DNA from: Deinococcus peraridilitoris DSM 19664
GTDB taxonomy: Bacteria > Deinococcota > Deinococci > Deinococcales > Deinococcaceae
Assembly: GCF_000317835.1 (NCBI RefSeq)
Contig: NC_019793.1
Location: 682,001-746,000, forward strand
Length of the DNA: 64,000 bases
Direction of reading: 5' to 3'
The notes below the pieces were generated by a model. That model saw only the letters and a list, made by a program, of their open reading frames with translations. It did no database searches and was not told the origin of the DNA. The position numbers and the translations under genes were made by a program. Shown in pieces: positions 24,973 through 33,746 of this stretch. Each line of letters starts with the position of its first letter. Position 1 is the stretch's first letter.

Positions 24973-25004
24973 CGACAATCCTTGTCGATCGCTCGGGATA
25001 GAAT
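24973..25004 (+). promoter_or_regulatory. Candidate pnp promoter with an overlapping palindrome
   Basis: TAGAAT at 24999-25004 is a good -10 box, 6 nt before an ATG at 25011. Upstream the palindrome CGACAA-TCC-TTGTCG (24973-24987) covers the -35 area, where no clear TTGACA is seen. This suits a leaderless transcript with a regulator or RNA polymerase contact over the palindrome. Confidence 0.5.
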
Positions 25005-25010
25005 GTCGCG

Positions 25011-25073
25011 ATGCGAAAAGACCTGAATGTTACACGCTTCGCGACGGCGCGGAGCACGGGAAGGGCCCAGTGA
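25011..25073 (+). CDS. 20-codon leader ORF overlapping the pnp start
   Basis: ATG at 25011 opens [20 protein letters not shown] and stops with TGA at 25071-25073, overlapping the pnp GTG (25070-25072) as GTGA. Its ATG lies 6 nt after the TAGAAT -10 box, so it could be translated as a leaderless message and couple ribosomes to pnp. This is read from the layout only. Whether the peptide is made is unknown, and the arrangement could be incidental. Confidence 0.45.
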   Translation: MRKDLNVTRFATARSTGRAQ

Positions 25074-27241
25074 CCCTTTCCACGGCACGCAAATACACCA
25101 CCACGCTGGGCGGGCGCGAACTCAGCATTGAAACCGGCAAGGTTGCCAAGCTGGTCTCGGGCGCCGTCACCCTGCGGTACGGCGAGACGGTGCTGCTGGT
25201 CACGGCCCAGGCGAGCGAGCGACCCTCGACCCTCGATTTTTTGCCGCTGACCGTGGAATTCGAGGAGCGGCACTACGCGGTCGGCAAGATTCCCGGCTCG
25301 TTTCACCGCCGTGAAGGGCGTCCGGGAGAGCGGGCCATTCTGAGCGCGCGCATCACCGACCGCCAGATTCGCCCGCTGTTTCCCAAGGGATACCGCCAGG
25401 AAACCCAGGTGATCATCACGGTGCAGTCGGCCGACCAGCAAAACGCGCCGGACGTCCTGGGCGCGCTGGGTGCCTCAGCGGCGCTGTCGGTCAGTGATAT
25501 TCCCTGGAAAGGCCCCACTGCCTGCGTACGCGTCGGTCGCGTGGATGGCGCGTACATCATCAATCCCACAGGGGAGCAGCTGGAGCGCTCCGAGATGGAC
25601 CTGGTCGTCGCCGGCACGCGTGACGCGGTCATGATGGTCGAGGCCGGGGCAAGTGAAGCGGACGAGGAACTGCTCGTCGGCGCCATCGAGTTCGCGCACG
25701 CCGAGATGCAAGGCGTACTGAGCCTGATCGAGCAGATGCGCGCAGAGGTCGGCAAGGAAAAATTCGAGCCGGTGCTGCCCAGTGACGCGGCCTCGGAACT
25801 GGTTCCCGAGCTGGCCCTCGCGGCCCGTGAAGCCGGTCTCCGCGAGGCCCTGCTGACCCCGAAGAAAAAGGACCGCAGCGTGGCGCTCAAGGGACTGCGT
25901 GACGGGCTGATCGCCCGGCACGTTCCCGATGCCGAAGCCGAAGGAGCAAGTGAAAAAGCCGCGCTGCTCAAATCGGCCTGGGAAAAAGTCGAGAAGGCCG
26001 AGCTGCGCCGCCTGATTCTCGAAGAAGATTTGCGCGCCGACGGACGCGACGGCCGGACCATCCGTCCGATCTGGATCGAGGCGCCCTACCTGCCCCGTGC
26101 GCACGGCAGCGCGCTCTTCACGCGTGGCGAAACGCAGGTGCTGGGCACCACCACGCTGGGCACCGAACGCGATGAGATTCTGATCGACGACCTGACCGAG
26201 GAGACGGGTGACAAGTTCCTGCTGCACTACAACTTCCCGCCTTACTCGACCGGGGAAGTCAAGCGCATGGGCGGGCAGTCGCGCCGCGAGATCGGGCACG
26301 CCTACCTGGCCAAGCGCGCCATTCGCGCGGTGCTGCCTCCTTTCGAGCAGTTTCCGTACGTAATTCGCGTGGTCGGTGACGTGCTGGAGTCCAACGGGTC
26401 GAGCTCGATGGCGACCGTTTGCGCGGGCAGTTTGAGCCTGATGGACGCGGGCGTGCCGCTGCGCTCGGCAGTCGCGGGCGTGGCGATGGGCCTCGTGATG
26501 GAAGAGGGCCGCTACCGCATTCTCACCGACATCCTCGGGCTTGAAGACGCGTTGGGCGACATGGACTTCAAGGTCTGCGGCACCGCGCAGGGCGTCACCG
26601 CGCTGCAGATGGACATCAAGATCGGCGGGATCACCCCGCAGATCATGCGTGAGGCGCTTGCCCAGGCGCGCGAGGCCAGGCTCTTCATTCTCGGCAAGAT
26701 GACCGAAGCGCTGCCCGCGCCGCGCAGCGAGATGAGTTTGTATGCGCCGCGCATTCTGACCACCAAGATCAATCCCGAGAAGATCGGCTCGGTCATCGGG
26801 CCGGGTGGCAAGAACATCCGCGAACTCGAAGCCATGGGCGCGCAGATCACCGTGGACGAGGACGGCACCATCCGGATCTTCAGCAGCGACGCCGACGCCG
26901 CACAGCGCGTGCTGGAACGCATTCAGAACACCACCCGTCAGGCCAAGGTCGGTGAGGAATTCGAGGGAACGGTTGTCAAGACGGCCGCCTTTGGGGCCTT
27001 TATCAACCTCTTCCCCGGTCAGGACGGCATGCTGCACATCTCGCAGATGAGCGAGGAGCGCGTCAATGCCGTCGAAGACGTCATGAACGTCGGCGACAAG
27101 GTGATGGTCAAGATCGTCGGTATCGACGACCGGGGCAAGATTGACCTGATCCGCCCGGAACTGGAGGGCAAGATCGCTCCGCGCGCCCCGCGTGAGGGCG
27201 GACGCGACCGGGGCCCCCGACCCGACCGCGACCGCCGCTGA
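25070..27241 (+). CDS. pnp: Polynucleotide phosphorylase
   Basis: 723 residues. Phosphorolytic 3'-5' exoribonuclease, trimeric, part of RNA decay; in Deinococcus it also acts with the Ro-protein/Y-RNA machinery. Two RNase PH cores: the first with [20 protein letters not shown], the second with the phosphate-binding [20 protein letters not shown] and the metal-site [15 protein letters not shown]. They are followed by a KH domain ([20 protein letters not shown]) and an S1 domain ([30 protein letters not shown]). The C-terminus is Arg/Asp/Pro-rich. Start GTG 25070, preceded by GGGAAGGG. Confidence 0.96.
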   Translation: MTLSTARKYTTTLGGRELSIETGKVAKLVSGAVTLRYGETVLLVTAQASERPSTLDFLPLTVEFEERHYAVGKIPGSFHRREGRPGERAILSARITDRQIRPLFPKGYRQETQVIITVQSADQQNAPDVLGALGASAALSVSDIPWKGPTACVRVGRVDGAYIINPTGEQLERSEMDLVVAGTRDAVMMVEAGASEADEELLVGAIEFAHAEMQGVLSLIEQMRAEVGKEKFEPVLPSDAASELVPELALAAREAGLREALLTPKKKDRSVALKGLRDGLIARHVPDAEAEGASEKAALLKSAWEKVEKAELRRLILEEDLRADGRDGRTIRPIWIEAPYLPRAHGSALFTRGETQVLGTTTLGTERDEILIDDLTEETGDKFLLHYNFPPYSTGEVKRMGGQSRREIGHAYLAKRAIRAVLPPFEQFPYVIRVVGDVLESNGSSSMATVCAGSLSLMDAGVPLRSAVAGVAMGLVMEEGRYRILTDILGLEDALGDMDFKVCGTAQGVTALQMDIKIGGITPQIMREALAQAREARLFILGKMTEALPAPRSEMSLYAPRILTTKINPEKIGSVIGPGGKNIRELEAMGAQITVDEDGTIRIFSSDADAAQRVLERIQNTTRQAKVGEEFEGTVVKTAAFGAFINLFPGQDGMLHISQMSEERVNAVEDVMNVGDKVMVKIVGIDDRGKIDLIRPELEGKIAPRAPREGGRDRGPRPDRDRR

Positions 27242-27252
27242 ATCAAGCGAAT

Positions 27253-27292
27253 GCGAGAAGCCCCTCTTTCCCTTGAAAGAGGGGCTTCTCGC
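27253..27292 (+). terminator. 18-bp perfect hairpin after pnp
   Basis: GCGAGAAGCCCCTCTTTC (27253-27270) pairs fully with 27275-27292, loop CCTT. It is 11 bases past the stop. No T-tract follows; it may act as a 3' stabiliser as well as a terminator. Confidence 0.8.
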
Positions 27293-27410
27293 AGCAACAC
27301 AACGCGCCCGAGCGACACAAAGCGGCCCCGCCTCGAATGGCGGGATGACACCCGACTGGCAGTTATCACCCGCCCTGCCCGCCCGGCAGGTGTCACAGGA
27401 GAAGCCTGGC

Positions 27411-28337
27411 ATGATTCACACCATCACCCTCAGCCCGACCCTCGACCTCACGTATCTCGTTCCCGACTTCCGGACCGACGACACGCGCCGCGCCCAAACG
27501 GTCTTTCGTGGTGCGGGCGGCAAGGGAATCAACGTGTCACGCGTTGCGGCCCGCCTGGGGTGCCCCACCGTCGCGCTGGGTTTCCTGGGTGGCACCACCG
27601 GCCTGGAGGTGGGCGCCCTGCTGGAAGCCGAGCGGGTGCGCACCTGGTTCGTGCCAGTCGCGCACAACACCCGCACCAACCCCATCATTCAGGACCCCTC
27701 CGGCGCCCAGATCCGCGTGAGCGCGCCCGGACCGGCAGTGGAGCCACATGACGCCGAACGACTCTACGAGAACCTCTTCTCGCTGCGTCGCCCGTCGTGG
27801 CTGCTCGTTTCGGGGTCCAAACCGCCTGGTGTTCCGGCAGACTTTTTCGCGCGGGTGATCCGGCGTGCCAGGCAGGAAGACATCCCCATCGTCGTCGACG
27901 CTGACGGCGATGAGCTCCAGCGCGGCGTCGAGGCGGGTGCGGACCTGATCAAGCCCAATCAGTATGAACTCGAACGTCTGGTCGGACGTGAACTCCCCTC
28001 GCGGGAAGCGGTGCTGAGCGCTGGCCGTGAAGTGCTCGCACGCGGTGTGAGAGCAGTCGCAGTCAGCCTTGGTGCCGCTGGCGCGCTGCTGATTCGGGCA
28101 GACGGAGCGTGGCAGGCCGTACCTCCACGCGTCACCACACAATCGGCGGTGGGATCGGGTGACTCGATGGTCGCCGGTCTGTGCGCCAAGCTGGGCGAAG
28201 GTCTCGATCCGGCGAGCGCCCTGCGCTATGGGGTGGCCTGCGGAACTGCGACGGCCATGACCCCAGGCACCGAACTCTGCCAGCGCAGTGATGTGGAACA
28301 GATCCTGCAGAACGTGGCGCTGACGCAGCTTGACTGA
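27411..28337 (+). CDS. PfkB-family hexose kinase, 1-phosphofructokinase-like
   Basis: 308 residues, right for FruK/LacC/PfkB enzymes that phosphorylate fructose-1-phosphate, tagatose-6-phosphate or fructose-6-phosphate. The N-terminal signature is MIHTITLSPTLDLTYLVPDF, then GAGGKGINVSRVAARLG and LGFLGGTTG; the C-terminal ATP/catalytic signature is SAVGSGDSMVAGL with the base Asp. AGGAG precedes the ATG at 27411. No PTS fructose genes are adjacent, so which phosphosugar is used is open. Confidence 0.88.
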   Translation: MIHTITLSPTLDLTYLVPDFRTDDTRRAQTVFRGAGGKGINVSRVAARLGCPTVALGFLGGTTGLEVGALLEAERVRTWFVPVAHNTRTNPIIQDPSGAQIRVSAPGPAVEPHDAERLYENLFSLRRPSWLLVSGSKPPGVPADFFARVIRRARQEDIPIVVDADGDELQRGVEAGADLIKPNQYELERLVGRELPSREAVLSAGREVLARGVRAVAVSLGAAGALLIRADGAWQAVPPRVTTQSAVGSGDSMVAGLCAKLGEGLDPASALRYGVACGTATAMTPGTELCQRSDVEQILQNVALTQLD

Positions 28338-28458
28338 TGACCGGCCTGACCGTCAGCCGATGATGCTCTCGCCCCAGGAAGACTGCATACGGGCGAGACG
28401 CCCGCCGGGGAGCGGGGTTATGGCCGAGAGCTCATCCGAACGTCTCGTCCTGAAGCAG

Positions 28459-28477
28459 GCGACCGGTCGTCGGTCGC
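28459..28477. terminator. Weak candidate hairpin in the kinase/PRC intergenic region
   Basis: GCGACCG (28459-28465) pairs with CGGTCGC (28471-28477), and a T5 run follows 8 bases later (28486-28490). It lies 120 bases after the kinase stop and may be its terminator. Confidence 0.3.
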
Positions 28478-28546
28478 GGCAATGCTTTTTGAGGCCAATA
28501 CTGAAACCGCCACGCGCTGCCGCGTCCGGGCAGCGCCAGGCCATGC

Positions 28547-29113
28547 TCAGGCAAGTGGGAGCGCTGTGCCACCGGGGAAGCGCCGTTCGCCCGGCGCCAC
28601 GACTTCGGCGAACAATGAGGCCAACGCGGGCGAAACCGTCAATGCGCCCTCGACGCACTGGACTTGTGCGGCGGAAAGAACCACCCGCCCGCACGGCTCG
28701 GCGCCTTGCGCGTTCATCTCGAAGGCCAGCAGCTCTCCACTATCTGCGTCGAAGCGCAGCCCTTCGAGCCGCCCCAGGACGCCGCCCTGCTGATCGTACA
28801 GCGGCGCCTGCCCCAAGGTGAGTGATTGCGCGCAGGTGGCCTGCACAAGGGGCAGCTTGGACATGCAGACCAGATCGTCGCGGTTGGTGATCACCACGAA
28901 CTTCGGCTGCAGGTCATACACCGCCTCGAAGGGCACCACGACCATTTCATCCAGGGGAAAATCAGCTTCACAGGACCCCGCGCGGCAGATGTCGACTCGC
29001 AACGCCAGCACCCGGCGCGCCTGGTATTCCACGACCAGATCGGTGACGACGCCAAGCAGCTCCCCGTTGGGGCGAACGACAAGGCTTCCGATCATGTTCT
29101 GGCTGCTCAGCAC
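28547..29113 (-). CDS. PRC-barrel domain protein (two barrels)
   Basis: 188 residues. The first PRC-barrel has MIGSLVVRPNGELLGVVTDL with a following VVVPFEAVYDLQPKFVVITN; the second has PLYDQQGGVLGRLEGLRFDA. PRC barrels occur in RimM, photosynthetic reaction-centre H subunits and many stress proteins and mediate protein contacts; the function here is unknown. GTG start at 29113 with AAAGGAG upstream. It is transcribed away from the two-component genes. Confidence 0.8.
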   Translation of the reverse strand: MLSSQNMIGSLVVRPNGELLGVVTDLVVEYQARRVLALRVDICRAGSCEADFPLDEMVVVPFEAVYDLQPKFVVITNRDDLVCMSKLPLVQATCAQSLTLGQAPLYDQQGGVLGRLEGLRFDADSGELLAFEMNAQGAEPCGRVVLSAAQVQCVEGALTVSPALASLFAEVVAPGERRFPGGTALPLA

Positions 29114-29369
29114 GGACCACTCCTTTCAATCGGCAATTCGGACGTAGATCTTGCGGAAAAATCATGGGAATCAAGGCAGGCAGTCATCGCCGTCCGCTTC
29201 GGAGAAGGTCAAAAGAACACGCGCCCTCAGGCGCGCCCATTCGCGAGCCGGGGGTCGCCGGGATATGTTGCTTTGCTGGGACCATCAGGATAGGAGGCTG
29301 CCTTGCGGCGGAGTCCGGCGACCCTCTCGACCCAAAATCAGGGTAACCTTCAGCGCTGATGCGGGCCTG

Positions 29370-29387
29370 TTGGCCTCCTGAGGCCAA
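29370..29387. promoter_or_regulatory. Palindromic candidate operator upstream of the two-component operon
   Basis: TTGGCCTC-CT-GAGGCCAA, 8-bp arms, 20 bases upstream of the -35 box of the response regulator gene. The position suits binding by a dimeric regulator such as the encoded OmpR-type protein itself. Confidence 0.4.
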
Positions 29388-29407
29388 ACTGAGTTGGGCC
29401 AAGCAGG

Positions 29408-29436
29408 TTGGCATTTCGGCCTTGGGCGCGTACCTT
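29408..29436 (+). promoter_or_regulatory. Promoter of the two-component operon, leaderless type
   Basis: TTGGCA (29408-29413), 17-base spacer, TACCTT (29431-29436), then 6 nt to the ATG at 29443. Both boxes and the spacing are good; transcription should start at or within a base or two of the start codon. Confidence 0.75.
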
Positions 29437-29442
29437 GAAGTC

Positions 29443-30117
29443 ATGCAGCGCATTCTGGCCATCGACGACGACCCTGGAATGACCACCATGATCAAGCGTG
29501 GCCTGACGTACGAGGGCTACGCGGTGGATGTGGCCCCTTCCGGGGAAGCCGGACTCAGAATTGCCCGCGAGCGTCAACCGGACCTGGTGATCCTTGACGT
29601 GATGATGCCCGGATTGGACGGCCTGGAGGTGCTGCGCCGCCTGCGTGCGGTGGAGGCGGACCTGCCGGTCATTCTGCTCACCGCCAAGGACGCGCCCAAC
29701 GATCAGGTGGCCGGTCTGGAGGCCGGTGCGGATGACTACGTCACCAAGCCGTTTCGCTTCGACGTGCTGCTGGCGCGCGTCCGGGCCCTGCTGCGCCGCC
29801 ACCAGAACATTCGCCAGGAGGTGCTGCGCTTCGCCGATGTCTGTATGGACATCGGCGCACACTCCGTGACGCGCGGGACGCGGGACATCGTACTGACCGC
29901 ACAGGAATTCCGGCTGTTTCAGGTGTTTTTGGAGCAGCCTACCCGGGTGCTGTCCAAAGCCGCGCTGCTCGACCGCGCCTGGGGCATCGACTACCTGGGC
30001 GACGCCAACGTGGTGGAAGTGTACGTCAAACAGCTGCGCCAGAAGCTGGAGGCCGAGCGCGAGTCGCGCCTGATCCATACCATCCGCGGTGTCGGGTACG
30101 TATTGCGCGAAGGATGA
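29443..30117 (+). CDS. OmpR-family response regulator
   Basis: 224 residues. Receiver domain with the acidic pair IDDDPG, phospho-acceptor Asp in LVILDVMMPGLDG, the Thr/Ser switch in ILLTAKD and Lys in YVTKPFRF; then a winged-helix DNA-binding domain ending with NVVEVYVKQLRQKLE and IRGVGYVLREG. Activates or represses genes when phosphorylated by the partner kinase encoded next (ATGA overlap at 30114-30117). The start follows from the leaderless promoter. Confidence 0.94.
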   Translation: MQRILAIDDDPGMTTMIKRGLTYEGYAVDVAPSGEAGLRIARERQPDLVILDVMMPGLDGLEVLRRLRAVEADLPVILLTAKDAPNDQVAGLEAGADDYVTKPFRFDVLLARVRALLRRHQNIRQEVLRFADVCMDIGAHSVTRGTRDIVLTAQEFRLFQVFLEQPTRVLSKAALLDRAWGIDYLGDANVVEVYVKQLRQKLEAERESRLIHTIRGVGYVLREG

Positions 30118-31673
30118 GTTCACCGCAGCCACGCAAGACCACTGGCGCAGCCGAAGGGAGGAAGGGCATGTCGATTCGCCTGCGGCTGGCCTTATGGTAC
30201 GGCGCGTTGTGCGGTCTGGCACTGCTGACCGTCTCGCTGCTCAGTTACGCGGTGTACAGCCGCAGCCAGTACTCCGTGCTCGACCGGGTGCTGGTCCTGA
30301 GTGCCAACCACGTTTCGGCGGGCGTGCGCGCCGCAGGTCGCTCGTATGTGCTGAACGCCGACCGTGACAGCCTGGAAGTGCTGCTGCGCCTGTATGGACC
30401 GGACGGACAGTTGCGCCAGACCTCCTCGGGCGGGCCGAACATTCCGCCCACCTCGCCCACCGCCCCCCTCAATACACCGGCCGGACCGGCGTATGACTGG
30501 CTGGCCCGCCTGGTGCCGACAACGGCCTCCCCGGCGCCGGCGCGGGAAAACGCCGCGTTCGGGATGGTGCGCTACGGCGGTGAACGCTGGCGGCGCTACG
30601 TCGTGCGCCTCGACAACGGGGGCATTCCCATTGCCTACGTCGAGACGCTGACCCCCCTGGGGCGGCTTGATGACGCCGTGGCGCACCTGCGGACCCTGCT
30701 GTTCGGGTTGGGTCTGGCCTCACTCGCGGTGGTGGTCGGTCTGGGCTGGGCGATTGCCGGCAGCGCCCTGGCGCCCATCGCCCGACTGACCCGCACCGCG
30801 CACGACATCGCGGCCTCCCGCGATACTGCCCGGCGGGTGCCCACCCCCGATCACCGCGACGAACTGGGGCGGCTGGCGCTGACCTTCAACGAAATGCTCG
30901 CCAGCCTCGACGCGGCCGCCAAGCTACAGCAGCGCTTCATCGCCGATGCCAGTCACGAGTTGCGCGCCCCGCTGGCCGTCATGCAGGGCAACCTCGAATT
31001 GCTGCGGCGCTATCCCATCATGCCCCCCGGTGAACGTCAGGAGGTCACGCTTGAAGCCGAGCGTGAAGCGGTCCGGCTCGGCAGGCTGGTCAACGATCTG
31101 CTGCTGCTGGCCCGCAGCGACGCGGGCGTGCCACTGCGCCTCGCCCCGGTGGACCTGGGCAGCGTCGCCCTCGACGCTTTCCGCGACGCGTCGCGCCTGG
31201 CGCGGGGACAGTTGCTCACGCACCCGTCCCCGCCTCCAGAAATCACGGTCAATGGTGACGCCGACCGCCTGAAACAACTGATCCTGATTCTGCTGGACAA
31301 CGCGCTGAAGTTCACGCCCCCCGGAAAGCGCGTCGAACTGCGGCTTGGCATACAAGGCGGGCAGGCAGAAATCACGCTGCACGACGAAGGCGCCGGCATT
31401 CCGCAGGCAGATCTGCCGTTCGTCTTCGAACGCTTCTACCGCGCGGACCCGGCCCGCAGCAGCGATCCGGGCGGGACCGGTCTGGGCCTGTCGATTGCCA
31501 GCTGGATCGTACAGCAGCACGGCGGGCAGATTGCCCTGACCAGCCAGGTCGGGCAGGGCACCACCGTGACAGTCACCCTGCCCATGAATCTGCCGAACGC
31601 TACCTGGACCCTGTCCAGCAAAGAGCGCGATTTTCACGATGCGCCGGGCGCCGGCGCGAAGCCCTCGTCGTAA
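30114..31673 (+). CDS. Membrane sensor histidine kinase
   Basis: 519 residues if started at the ATG overlapping the regulator stop; an ATG at 30168 (MSIRLRLALWYG) has a stronger GGGAGG site and may be the true start. Order: membrane helix (ALLTVSLLSYAVYS), external sensor loop of about 140 residues, second helix (LRTLLFGLGLASLAVVVGLG), HAMP (LTRTAHDIAASRDTARRVPT), HisKA with FIADASHELRAPLAVMQGN (phospho-His), N box LLDNALKFTPPGKRV, DEGAGIP and GTGLGLSI ATP boxes. Signal not evident. Confidence 0.93.
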   Translation: MSSPQPRKTTGAAEGRKGMSIRLRLALWYGALCGLALLTVSLLSYAVYSRSQYSVLDRVLVLSANHVSAGVRAAGRSYVLNADRDSLEVLLRLYGPDGQLRQTSSGGPNIPPTSPTAPLNTPAGPAYDWLARLVPTTASPAPARENAAFGMVRYGGERWRRYVVRLDNGGIPIAYVETLTPLGRLDDAVAHLRTLLFGLGLASLAVVVGLGWAIAGSALAPIARLTRTAHDIAASRDTARRVPTPDHRDELGRLALTFNEMLASLDAAAKLQQRFIADASHELRAPLAVMQGNLELLRRYPIMPPGERQEVTLEAEREAVRLGRLVNDLLLLARSDAGVPLRLAPVDLGSVALDAFRDASRLARGQLLTHPSPPPEITVNGDADRLKQLILILLDNALKFTPPGKRVELRLGIQGGQAEITLHDEGAGIPQADLPFVFERFYRADPARSSDPGGTGLGLSIASWIVQQHGGQIALTSQVGQGTTVTVTLPMNLPNATWTLSSKERDFHDAPGAGAKPSS

Positions 31674-31678
31674 GCACC

Positions 31679-31939
31679 TCAAGTGTCCGGACCGGAAGAA
31701 AAGACCGCCGCGCACGACCCCACGAGGTGGGCCACCACGCCCACCACGACCGGTACGAGGTTCCCACCCAGGTTGATGAAAATCAGCAGCAACAGCAGCC
31801 CTCCGCTGAGCAGTCCACCCAGCACCGATCCGCTCGCGGTCAGGCCGCGCCGTGCCTGACCGCCCCACCACAGACCCACGAGCGCCAGCAGCGCACACAG
31901 CACGAAATCCAGCACGGGTGACGCCAACAACGCGGTCAT
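31679..31939 (-). CDS. Small three-helix membrane protein, unknown function
   Basis: 86 residues with three hydrophobic stretches (LLASPVLDFVLCALLALVGL, GSVLGGLLSGGLLLLLIFIN, LVPVVVGVVAHLVGSCAAVF). It does not match a family I recognise. It converges on the kinase gene with 5 bases between stops. Confidence 0.6.
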   Translation of the reverse strand: MTALLASPVLDFVLCALLALVGLWWGGQARRGLTASGSVLGGLLSGGLLLLLIFINLGGNLVPVVVGVVAHLVGSCAAVFSSGPDT

Positions 31940-32045
31940 GCTTCATGCTACTTCGCGTCGTCCGGCTTGTCCGGAGTTCACAGCGCGGCCGCAAGGCAAA
32001 GCTTCCGCCTGAGCGGAGAGCTTCCTGGCCGCAGGATGTGCGCGC

Positions 32046-32051
32046 TACACT
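32046..32051 (+). promoter_or_regulatory. Candidate -10 box, leaderless
   Basis: TACACT, 6 nt before the ATG at 32058. No good -35 hexamer at 17 bases. Confidence 0.45.
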
Positions 32052-32057
32052 GCGGGC

Positions 32058-32372
32058 ATGCGCCCTGCCTTTCTCACCGCCGCCCGCCTGCTGCAGCGGG
32101 GGCGCGAGTCGGCCATCGAAGGCAACGACCAGGAAGCCGTGCGGGAGTACAACCAGGCCTTGCAGCTGCTGCGCAGCCTGCCGCCCGAACGCACGCGCGA
32201 CGTGCTGCTGGCCCACACCCACCTCGCGTACTACCAGACCCTCGCCCTCGACAACCGCGGCGTCGCCCAGGAGCATTTGCACCTGGGCATTTCGTACGCG
32301 CGTTCGACGCGCGATCCGCTCGCTCGGGCGATTGCCGAGGAGTGCCTGAGCGGTCTCGACATCGCGTTGTAG
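32058..32372 (+). CDS. Small TPR-like helical protein
   Basis: 104 residues with two to three tetratricopeptide-like helical hairpins (RGRESAIEGNDQEAVREYNQ then ALQLLRSLPPERTRDVLLAH, GVAQEHLHLGISYARSTRDP). Probably a protein-interaction adaptor; no enzymatic motif. Its TACACT box 6 nt before the ATG suggests a leaderless mRNA. It converges with glgC, 20 bases between stops. Confidence 0.65.
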   Translation: MRPAFLTAARLLQRGRESAIEGNDQEAVREYNQALQLLRSLPPERTRDVLLAHTHLAYYQTLALDNRGVAQEHLHLGISYARSTRDPLARAIAEECLSGLDIAL

Positions 32373-32392
32373 ACGGTACGGTACGCTGCTTT

Positions 32393-33631
32393 TCAGTGGC
32401 CCTTGAAGGTCTGAAGTTTCGCGAATCGCTCACGCGCGGGCAATGATTGCCCCGGTTCGATGTGCGAGTTCGCTTTGATCTGGGCGCCCTGTCCGACCAG
32501 CGTCAACTCACCGGACCCGCCCACCACCGCGCCCGCGCCAATTTCGCAGTCCTCGTCCACAATCGCGCGCTCTACGCGCGCGCCCACGCGAACCACCGTG
32601 CCGCTCAGCAGGACGCTCTCATGGACGCTGGCGCCCGCTTCGATGACGACGCCCGGCGCCAACACCGAACGCTCCACGTGGCCTGCCACCCGGCTGCCCG
32701 GCGAAAGCAGGCTCGCAATGATCCGCGCACTTCCCTCGATTCGTGCCGGGGCGCGCGGCACCCCGAAGGTGAGCAGCGGCCAACTAGGCGCGTCCAGGGA
32801 CGGAATTTCGCCGTCGACCAGCTGCATATGCGCTTCCCAGTACGCCTGCGGTGTGCCGACGTCGCGCCAGTACCCTTCGAAGCGGTGCGCAAAAGCGCGC
32901 CCACCCTGCACGAGGTCGGGCAGCAGTTCATCGCCGAAGTCCTGCAGATCGCCGTGCCGGCGCGCCAGCTCTTCCAGTCGATCGAGCAGCGTCGTGGCGT
33001 CGTAAACAAACACTTCTGTCGTGACAAGGTCCGAGATGGGTTCTTCGGGCTTGTAGGCAAAACCGGTGACGCGGCCCTCGCCGTTCACCGTAACATTCCC
33101 AAAGCGGTGCGCTGTCTCCCCCACCGGTACCTGGGTGGTGACCATCGTGACGCTCGCCCGGGTCTGCAGGTGCCGCTGCACCACCTCAGCGTAGTCGAGC
33201 AGGTACACGTGATCGGCCGAGAGGACCAGCACCACGTCCGGAGCGAATTCGCGGATCAGGTGACGGTTGAGAAACAATGCGTGCGCATTGCCGTGCGCAA
33301 ACGCCTCGCCTTCGGACCCCTGTTCATTCTGATCGTCCTGGCCCTGGTAAGGAGGCAGGACCTGCAGGCCACCGTGCGTGCGGTCGAGGTCCCAGGGCCG
33401 CCCGCTGGACAAATGGTCGTTGAGGCTGTGCAACTCGTACTGCTCCAGTACCCAGACATCCGACAGGCCGCTGTGCGCGCAGTTGCTGAGGGCGAAGTCG
33501 ATCAGGCGGTACACGCCCGCGAAGGGCATCACCGGCTTGGCGCGACCTTCGGTCAGCACCCCCATGCGTTTGCCTTTGCCGCCCGCGAGGATCAGCGTGA
33601 GAACGGTCTGTCCGGCCATGCGAGTCTTCAT
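32393..33631 (-). CDS. glgC: Glucose-1-phosphate adenylyltransferase
   Basis: 412 residues. Makes ADP-glucose for glycogen synthesis. Nucleotidyltransferase domain with [20 protein letters not shown] and [18 protein letters not shown], the catalytic Asp in [14 protein letters not shown], the sugar-phosphate loop around FAYKPEEP and [20 protein letters not shown]-terminal left-handed beta-helix with hexapeptide repeats (VEASVHES-like region, [20 protein letters not shown]). The start at 33631 ([10 protein letters not shown]) fits family length. GACACT lies 6 nt upstream, a degenerate leaderless -10. Regulatory Arg/Lys residues were not assessed. Confidence 0.94.
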   Translation of the reverse strand: MKTRMAGQTVLTLILAGGKGKRMGVLTEGRAKPVMPFAGVYRLIDFALSNCAHSGLSDVWVLEQYELHSLNDHLSSGRPWDLDRTHGGLQVLPPYQGQDDQNEQGSEGEAFAHGNAHALFLNRHLIREFAPDVVLVLSADHVYLLDYAEVVQRHLQTRASVTMVTTQVPVGETAHRFGNVTVNGEGRVTGFAYKPEEPISDLVTTEVFVYDATTLLDRLEELARRHGDLQDFGDELLPDLVQGGRAFAHRFEGYWRDVGTPQAYWEAHMQLVDGEIPSLDAPSWPLLTFGVPRAPARIEGSARIIASLLSPGSRVAGHVERSVLAPGVVIEAGASVHESVLLSGTVVRVGARVERAIVDEDCEIGAGAVVGGSGELTLVGQGAQIKANSHIEPGQSLPARERFAKLQTFKGH

Positions 33632-33697
33632 GACGGTAGTGTCGCGGTCGCGCAGCTGATGAGGATGGGGCGCAAGTAAACACGCGTCAATCGCGCG

Positions 33698-33734
33698 AAA
33701 AACGGCGGGGTGGGTCAAACGGGCCACCCCGCCG
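33698..33734 (-). terminator. Terminator of the phnDCE-type operon
   Basis: CGGCGGGGTGG (33703-33713) pairs with CCACCCCGCCG (33724-33734), 10-base loop; on the minus strand TTTTT follows (33698-33702). It lies 13 bases past the permease stop. Confidence 0.85.
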
Positions 33735-33746
33735 CAGCCAGAACGT

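Larger units (their letters stand above)
29114..29442. other. Divergent regulatory region
   Basis: It separates the PRC-barrel gene and the response regulator gene, which point apart. It contains the palindrome at 29370-29387 and the promoter at 29408-29436. No gene is seen in 29130-29360. Confidence 0.5.
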
